Assembly: GCA_021795255.1 (NCBI GenBank)
Contig: JAJYPQ010000122.1
Span: 1-9,791, forward strand
Direction of reading: 5' to 3'
DNA: 9,791 nt
Source of the DNA: Pseudomonadota bacterium
Lineage (GTDB): Bacteria > Pseudomonadota > Gammaproteobacteria > Acidiferrobacterales > Acidiferrobacteraceae
Under the pieces are notes generated by a model. It ran no database searches. It was not told where the DNA came from and worked only from the letters and a program-made list of their open reading frames with translations. A program made the position numbers and the translations under genes. Shown here one piece after another: positions 5,438 through 9,791 of this stretch; position 1 is the first letter of the stretch; each line of letters starts with the position of its first letter.

Positions 5438-5583
5438 ACCATACGGTTGCCAGGTGTTTGCTCTCAAGACATGTAAGGGCTTAAGCGTAGAGCGTGAAGG
5501 GTTTGAAGACTCTTGGTTAGCGCCCAGTGTCCTGATCGCCTGCAAATAAATCGGCCAAGGGATTTTGGTGGGCACACCGCTGA

Positions 5584-6426
5584 TCAGCCAGCCGTCTTGG
5601 GCAAGTTGGCAGCGCGAACAGCACGGCGCACCTCCCTAAAAACGTCATCGAACGGCGGTAGTTGGCTCATCTGGTGTGCGAGGCGGGCGGTCCAAAGTCG
5701 CCGTAGACGATCTTCCTTGGCGGCGATCGCCTGCTCCATGCCCGCCACGGTGCGGTGCCGCAGTGCCATCTTGTCATCGAGCCCCACGCGAAGGTCTGCA
5801 ATGTGCAGGTCCGTTGCGCCAAACAAATACCATAGGTCATACAGGTCGCGCGGTTCGTTGCGCGCACGATCACTCAATGCCAGCAGTTTTTCAACCACGA
5901 TCTCTTCGATAGCGTAGACCTTGACGGTCGGTCCTTCAGGCAAGTCTTCAAAGCTATCGTAGGTGCGAAGAATCGGCCGATCTTGCAGTGGGAAGCTGAG
6001 GATCTCGTTGATCGTGATATCAACTTTCACGTTGTTCGCGGTGGGCAGGGGCCCCTGATAGCGTAGATAAAAGGTGTGACTGTTCTGGTGGCCGTGGCGA
6101 TCTTCGCGATCGAACGCGATCCGCAGACCCGACTCGGCTTCGATGGTCGCAAAGATTTCCTTCAACCCTGCCAGGATATCTTCGAGGGCGATCTGGTGGA
6201 TCAAGGTAAAATCTAAGTCCTCCGAAAACCGATAGTCATTGAACCAGCAGCGTCGTATGGCCGTGTCGCCCTTGAAGGCCAGTATGTCGCGTAACGGATG
6301 GCCGGCCAAGCCGGTCAGGATCCAGGCCAGCACGTAATCGCGTTCTATGACGGCCTCTGGGATGCGCCCGCCGCCAGTGGTCGCCAGTGTGTTCGAGATC
6401 AGGGAAATGTTGCGACGAGGAGTCAT
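5584..6426 (-). CDS. abiEii: AbiEii-family nucleotidyltransferase toxin
   Basis: A 280-residue cytoplasmic protein of the AbiEii/AbiGii toxin family (DUF1814-type nucleotidyltransferases), the toxin half of AbiE systems first known as phage-abortive-infection modules. Visible blocks in order: an N-terminal helix with VIERDYVLAWILTGL (26-40); motif 1 FKGDTAIRR (51-59), where most relatives have KGGT; YRFSEDLDF (65-73) with the acidic pair Asp70/Asp72; VKVDITINE (133-141) with the third acidic Asp136; and VYAIEEIVVEKLLALSDRARNEPRDLYDLWYL (170-201), the conserved EEK...RDLYDL motif. The Gly-to-Asp change at residue 54 touches the nucleotide-binding turn, so activity is likely but not certain. 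The ATG overlaps the abiEi stop by one base (TGATG), and GGAAGG lies 8 nt upstream. Antitoxin-first order is standard for AbiE. Confidence 0.92.
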   Translation of the reverse strand: MTPRRNISLISNTLATTGGGRIPEAVIERDYVLAWILTGLAGHPLRDILAFKGDTAIRRCWFNDYRFSEDLDFTLIHQIALEDILAGLKEIFATIEAESGLRIAFDREDRHGHQNSHTFYLRYQGPLPTANNVKVDITINEILSFPLQDRPILRTYDSFEDLPEGPTVKVYAIEEIVVEKLLALSDRARNEPRDLYDLWYLFGATDLHIADLRVGLDDKMALRHRTVAGMEQAIAAKEDRLRRLWTARLAHQMSQLPPFDDVFREVRRAVRAANLPKTAG

Positions 6427-7274
6427 CAGCCAAGCCTTCCGGCATCCAGTTCTTCAGGGGTCACGTTGAGCTGGAGCCGCCAACGTGAGAGGAATGTCCC
6501 CTCGGTAGGTAGCAGTGGATCAAGGCGCTGGTAAGTTGCCGTAAGCAAGCCGCGTAATGGTTCCAGCGTCGGAGCATCGGCCAAGCCATAATGTTCCAGC
6601 AGGTAGCCAAGGCGGCGCACGACAGCGCCGACGCCGATGCGTTGGGCGTAGTCCACCAGTCGTTCGACTTTCAGTGCGTCCCGCTGCATCCATAAGCCCT
6701 TGGCGACTTCGGTAATGCCACCGGCAAATGCTGGGTGGCGCAGGCCGTCGATGACTGTGCGCTCCATGTCGCTGATCATTACGAAGCGCTCCTTGTCGAT
6801 CCAGTGCTTCATGATCCCGAATTCTTGTTCTGCGGTGATGTGTATAAACCGAAAGTCATAGCCACCCACCGTCTGCGGACGCACACGCCGCGTGCATGAC
6901 ACATACACGGTGAAGATCGGCTGCGTCACCATGCGGTGCAGTTCTAGCGCTGTGCTGTGTGACAGGAAGTAGTGCGCGCCACCTACAAGCTCGTGCGCGA
7001 TCAGGTATGGGCTGTCGATGTGCTGAGTGGCCCAGCCGAGTTCGAAAGGCACGAGGGTATACAAGCCCCGCTTCAGTCGCGTGACCAAGCCTCGTTGCTT
7101 AGCCTTATGCACAAGATTGCGGGCCGCGGCAGCCGACAGGCCGGTGATCGATTCCACGTCCATCAAGGTGAAAGTAGACCGGCGTCGTTCATTCAGCCCA
7201 GTGAAGAGCTGCGCTGCGCGGGGGCCTAGTGTCTTCGTCTGTAAATGATATTCTGTGCTCACTAGGCTTCTCAT
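6426..7274 (-). CDS. abiEi: AbiEi-family antitoxin and autorepressor
   Basis: A 282-residue protein partnered with the downstream AbiEii toxin. The N-terminal winged helix-turn-helix spans about residues 19-76 (TFTLMDVESITGLSAAAARN, then KRGLYTLVP as the wing). The C-terminal antitoxin domain includes AHYFLSHSTALELHRMVTQP (100-119) and ISDMERTVIDGLRHPAFAGG (167-186), both typical of AbiEi. In characterised AbiE systems the two proteins act as type IV partners, without forming a stable complex, and AbiEi represses the operon. Start: the frame extends to a TTG at 7307, but that codon lies 2 nt after the -10 box; the ATG at 7274 leaves a leader of about 28 nt. A GTG at 7262 is also possible. No good Shine-Dalgarno precedes either. 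Promoter and operator candidates are just upstream. Confidence 0.9.
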   Translation of the reverse strand: MRSLVSTEYHLQTKTLGPRAAQLFTGLNERRRSTFTLMDVESITGLSAAAARNLVHKAKQRGLVTRLKRGLYTLVPFELGWATQHIDSPYLIAHELVGGAHYFLSHSTALELHRMVTQPIFTVYVSCTRRVRPQTVGGYDFRFIHITAEQEFGIMKHWIDKERFVMISDMERTVIDGLRHPAFAGGITEVAKGLWMQRDALKVERLVDYAQRIGVGAVVRRLGYLLEHYGLADAPTLEPLRGLLTATYQRLDPLLPTEGTFLSRWRLQLNVTPEELDAGRLG

Positions 7275-7296
7275 AAAGAAACGGGCGGTGCGGTAA

Positions 7297-7320
7297 ATAG
7301 AGCACAAAATTATACTCTAT
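7297..7320 (-). promoter_or_regulatory. abiE promoter -10 framed by an inverted repeat
   Basis: A perfect TATAAT reads on the minus strand at plus 7309-7314. It lies between ATAGAG (7297-7302) and CTCTAT (7315-7320), a perfect 6-bp inverted repeat with a 12-bp centre. One arm covers the expected transcription start and the other abuts the -10, as for a repressor site; AbiEi, a winged-helix autoregulator, is the obvious candidate binder. No good -35 is seen. Confidence 0.6.
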
Positions 7321-7703
7321 GGCAATTACGTCTCCCACTAGGGGACTATTTGCGCGTATAATATTACAATCACAAAGAAAGGGCCACGCTCGCCCTAGGT
7401 GGCTCAAACAATGAGGCTGTGAGACTTCAGGAGAGGTCAAGTGTCATGCGCAGTAGCAGCGGGCCCGGAACAGGCGGGGGTGATGACGTCGCGTGGCCGC
7501 CTGTGCCAGCGCATCATGCGCAGGGCATCACAGGTGACCTCCACTGTCATCCCCTCCGCCACCGCCAAAGCGCAAGAACGCATAAGCTAGAGGACAACTT
7601 CCTTGATGCGTACTGTCGTTCGGCGGGTCCTGTAGTGGCGATCGCTTGCGCGTGAGTCTCTTTGCACGGCGCACTGTCAAGGCGTAAGCGTCCGTCGCGG
7701 ACC
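7321..7703. other. abiEi-mfd spacer
   Basis: This stretch lies between the abiE promoter and the mfd stop. It contains rightward TATAAT (7357-7362) and TACAAT (7365-7370) boxes without a good -35, a CCTAGG palindrome at 7394-7399, and one short rightward ORF with a good ribosome-binding site (listed separately). Leftward frames running from mfd into it (for example 7828-7547) lack start signals and overlap mfd. No terminator with a U-tract is visible after mfd; a GTCCG-TCG-CGGAC stem at 7690-7702 abuts its stop. Confidence 0.4.
7441..7590 (+). CDS. Candidate small ORF, unknown
   Basis: A 49-codon frame starting with GTG at 7441, preceded by AGGAG (7429-7433) at 7-nt spacing and by a TATAAT about 80 nt upstream. 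The product would begin MSCAVAAGPEQAGVMTSRG and contains two cysteines and a basic middle (RLCQRIMRRASQ). No family is recognised, and there is no signal peptide or membrane segment. Arguments for: good ribosome-binding site and an upstream -10. Arguments against: short, GTG start, weak -35, and a comparable open frame of 48 codons on the opposite strand. It lies between abiEi and the mfd 3' end and faces mfd convergently. Confidence 0.25.
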   Translation: MSCAVAAGPEQAGVMTSRGRLCQRIMRRASQVTSTVIPSATAKAQERIS

Positions 7704-9791
7704 TTAATGCCGGCGTCGAAGACCCTCTGCTCCGAAACGTGTGAAAGCGGGAGCGGATGGTACTCCCACTTTCCTTTCTTCGCCCGCCAAACTCTGAATA
7801 AGTGTTGTGATCGCCTCGATACGGTCATCGGGATCGCCCCAGTCCGCGGTCACACGGAGGCCCTGCGGTCCATCGAGCCGATAACGCTTGGGCGCAGATT
7901 GCATAAGAGCAATGAGGCGCGTGGGGTCAAGCGTGGGTTTTGCAACAAACTGGAGCCGCGCGCCCTTGGGACCGGCATCGATGCGGGCAACCCCAAGCGA
8001 GTGGGCCAGTTTGCGTAAGCGCGCCAAACGAAAGAGGCGCAGGGCGGCCTTAGGGGGCGGTCCGAAGCGGTCGACGATCTCGCCCGCCAGATCGTCCCAT
8101 TCAGCATCTGACGCTGCGTTCGCGATGCGTTTGTAAAAGACCAAGCGGATATGAGGATCGGGGCAATAGTCCTCGGGCAAAAGGGCTGCCACGTGTAGAT
8201 CGATATCCGTCCTGCGTGAGAGGAGGGCCTCGTCGTCCAAGTCTTTGCCGGCCTTGAGGCTTGTGACCGCGCGCTCGAGGAGCTCGCTATAGAGGGTAAA
8301 GCCTATCTCGTCGATTTGGCCGCTTTGTGATTCGCCTAAAAGTTCGCCCGCGCCACGAATCTCAAGATCATGTGAGGCTAGGGCAAACCCGACCCCAAGA
8401 TCCTCCAAGGAGGCAATGGCGTCCAAGCGCTTCCTGGCGTCTGCTGTCAGCGCAGCGGCCTCGGGAGTTAATAGGTAGGCGTAGGCGCGGTGATGCGAGC
8501 GCCCGACGCGCCCGCGGAGTTGATGGAGTTGCGCAAGTCCGAAGCGGTCAGCCCGCTCGATGATGATCGTATTAGCGGTCGGGACGTCGATACCGGTTTC
8601 TATGATCGTGCTACAGAGGAGAATATGAAAGCGTTGGTGGTAGAAATCGAGCATGACGCGTTCAAGTTCGCGTTCCGGCATTTGCCCGTGCGCCATGCGA
8701 ATATCGATATCTGGCAGTAAGGCCTTGAGTTCGTGCACGCGCCGCTCCATCGATCGCACGTCATTGTGCAAAAAGTAGACTTGGCCTCCCCGGCGCATTT
8801 CGCGCAGACAGGCCTCGCGAATCAAGTCCGTATCCCACTGCGTCACAAAGGTCTTGATCGAGAGTCGATCTTGCGGCGGCGTCCCAATCAAGGACACATC
8901 GCGCAGGCTCGCTAGCGCCATGTTCAGGGTGCGCGGCAAGGGCGTTGCGGTCAGCGTCAATATGTCGACGTGGGCGCGCAGGGCCTTCATGCGTTCCTTT
9001 TGGCGCACGCCGAAGCGATGCTCCTCGTCGACGATGACAAGTCCCAAGGCTTGAAAGCGCACATCGTCTTGAAGGAGACGGTGGGTTCCTATGATGATAT
9101 CGACATGTCCTTGAGCGATCCGTTCGATCACCTGCTCGATTTCCGAGCGCGTGCGAAAGCGGGACAGAAGTTCGATCTCGACCGGAAGATCGGCAAAGCG
9201 ATCCTGAAAGTTTTGATAGTGCTGTTGGGCCAGCAGTGTTGTGGGAACTAGGACCGCCACTTGCTTGTGATCATGAACGGCCAAAAATGTGGCCCGCATT
9301 GCCACTTCGGTCTTGCCAAATCCCACGTCGCCGCACACTAGACGATCCATGGGGCGCGGGCTCTCCATATCGCTTAACACCTCCGCTATGACACGCGTCT
9401 GATCGGGTGTTTCCTCGAACGGGAAGGCATCGGCGAATTGCTGGTAGGCCTCCTCGCGGGCGGCAAAGGCATGCCCGGGTCTGGCGGCCCTGCGGGCATA
9501 GATTTCGAGCAGTTCGGCGGCGGCGTCGCGGGCCTTTTCCTGAGCCCGGCGCTTGGCCTTGTCCCAGGCCTCGTGCCCGAGCTTATGGAGGGGCGCCCGG
9601 TCGGGATCGGTGCCGGTGTAGCGCCCCATTAAGTGGAGATCGGTCACCGGCAGGTAGAGTTTATCGCCACCAGCATACTCGAGCGCCAAAAACTCGCTTT
9701 CGATGTCGGCTATCGTCAGTCGGACGAGACCCAGATAACGACCAACACCATGGTCTTCGTGGACCACCGGATCACCGACCTTGAGCTCACC
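7704..9791 (-). CDS. mfd: Transcription-repair coupling factor Mfd, C-terminal 695 residues
   Basis: The frame is open to the right edge, so the N-terminal UvrB-like part lies outside. Mfd recognises stalled RNA polymerase, pushes it off the DNA with ATP, and recruits UvrA for repair. Counting from the edge: the RNA-polymerase-interacting domain (GDPVVHEDHGVGRYLGL, then LALEYAGGDKLYLPV) occupies about 6-55; Walker A GDVGFGKT is at 154-161; the DEEH box at 255-258; TLTATPLPRTL at 279-289; HGQM at 368-371; and the translocation motif TIIETGID...QLRGRVGRS at 395-432. The C-terminal D7 domain begins near LLPEDYCPDPHIRLVFYKRIA. Similarity to E. coli is near continuous up to RIEAITTLIQSL; about 20 further residues (ending FGAEGLRRRH) extend past the E. 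coli end. It is leftward, and the accessory segment lies directly downstream. Confidence 0.97.
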   Translation of the reverse strand, partial: GELKVGDPVVHEDHGVGRYLGLVRLTIADIESEFLALEYAGGDKLYLPVTDLHLMGRYTGTDPDRAPLHKLGHEAWDKAKRRAQEKARDAAAELLEIYARRAARPGHAFAAREEAYQQFADAFPFEETPDQTRVIAEVLSDMESPRPMDRLVCGDVGFGKTEVAMRATFLAVHDHKQVAVLVPTTLLAQQHYQNFQDRFADLPVEIELLSRFRTRSEIEQVIERIAQGHVDIIIGTHRLLQDDVRFQALGLVIVDEEHRFGVRQKERMKALRAHVDILTLTATPLPRTLNMALASLRDVSLIGTPPQDRLSIKTFVTQWDTDLIREACLREMRRGGQVYFLHNDVRSMERRVHELKALLPDIDIRMAHGQMPERELERVMLDFYHQRFHILLCSTIIETGIDVPTANTIIIERADRFGLAQLHQLRGRVGRSHHRAYAYLLTPEAAALTADARKRLDAIASLEDLGVGFALASHDLEIRGAGELLGESQSGQIDEIGFTLYSELLERAVTSLKAGKDLDDEALLSRRTDIDLHVAALLPEDYCPDPHIRLVFYKRIANAASDAEWDDLAGEIVDRFGPPPKAALRLFRLARLRKLAHSLGVARIDAGPKGARLQFVAKPTLDPTRLIALMQSAPKRYRLDGPQGLRVTADWGDPDDRIEAITTLIQSLAGEERKVGVPSAPAFTRFGAEGLRRRH

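Larger units (their letters stand above)
4842..5583. other. 742-nt gap between the two toxin-antitoxin modules
   Basis: No gene is recognised. The longest frame is rightward 5115-5549 (144 codons, starting MPGASSDLLQ); it has no domain, signal peptide or membrane segment, no good ribosome-binding site, and an unusual mix of short hydrophilic runs. Leftward frames (5193-4960, 5575-5318) are equally unconvincing. The gap contains a 14-bp palindrome at 4873-4886, an 8-bp inverted repeat (4950-4957 with 4979-4986), a mutually exclusive stem set at 5360-5400 (CGTGCC, GGCACG, CGTGCC), a 9-bp stem CTTTTGCCG/CGGCAAAAG with one bulge (5386-5417), and a leftward terminator candidate at 5411-5437. It may be a decayed gene or a non-coding RNA-rich spacer. 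Confidence 0.4.

Noticed and set aside
5115..5549. Rightward 144-codon frame in the inter-module gap
   Set aside because: No family features, poor start context, and it overlaps several inverted repeats and a leftward terminator candidate; kept as a point to test, not as a gene.
7690..7702. GTCCG-TCG-CGGAC hairpin as the mfd terminator
   Set aside because: Only 5 bp with a 3-nt loop and no U-tract in the leftward direction.
7547..7828. Leftward 93-codon frame overlapping the mfd 3' end
   Set aside because: Overlaps conserved mfd coding sequence on the same strand in another frame; no start signals.
1..9791. CRISPR arrays, tRNA or rRNA genes, full insertion sequences, integron attC sites
   Set aside because: No regularly spaced direct repeats, no cloverleaf-like segment, no transposase or integrase frame, and no matching attC core pairs were seen on either strand.

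Overview
The window looks like a chromosomal segment of a moderately GC-rich gammaproteobacterium. Mfd, MqsR and MqsA are close to their E. coli counterparts residue by residue. The window also has a CsiV-type periplasmic protein and an S-methyl-5'-thioinosine phosphorylase-type enzyme, both typical of gammaproteobacteria. A DsrE-family sulfur-relay protein is compatible with a sulfur-oxidising lineage, but the species cannot be fixed from sequence alone.

Layout. (1) 1-580, rightward: the 3' two thirds of galU (UDP-glucose pyrophosphorylase). (2) 581-869: a non-coding gap with a perfect 12-bp inverted repeat, further hairpins and a promoter. (3) 870-2575, rightward: a tight three-gene unit of a DsrE-family protein, hypoxanthine-guanine phosphoribosyltransferase and S-methyl-5'-thioinosine phosphorylase. 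The last two form a purine/methylthio-nucleoside salvage pair with an ATGA overlap. (4) 2580-3155, leftward: a CsiV-family secreted protein, convergent with the salvage unit and divergent from def. (5) 3215-3751, rightward: peptide deformylase. (6) 3752-7703: an accessory segment with two leftward toxin-antitoxin modules. These are mqsR-mqsA (4797-4088) and abiEi-abiEii (7274-5584), separated and flanked by 340-790 nt of non-coding DNA with short inverted repeats, a likely terminator and a candidate small ORF. (7) 7704-9791, leftward: the C-terminal 695 residues of the transcription-repair coupling factor Mfd.

How it fits together. The outer genes are ordinary housekeeping genes (cell-envelope sugar nucleotide supply, purine salvage, N-terminal protein processing, transcription-coupled repair). 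In many gammaproteobacteria csiV lies next to mfd. Here they are on the same strand but separated by def and the two toxin-antitoxin modules, which suggests the modules were added at the convergent def/mfd junction. Both modules carry readable regulatory signals. The mqsR promoter has an MqsA-type ACCT-N3-AGG element inside its -35/-10 spacer, and its -10 lies only 7 nt before the start codon with no Shine-Dalgarno. The abiEi -10 box is exactly framed by a 6-bp inverted repeat. I did not find an unambiguous new system; the most interesting items are these promoter architectures, an altered nucleotide-binding motif in AbiEii, and the structured galU-dsrE spacer.
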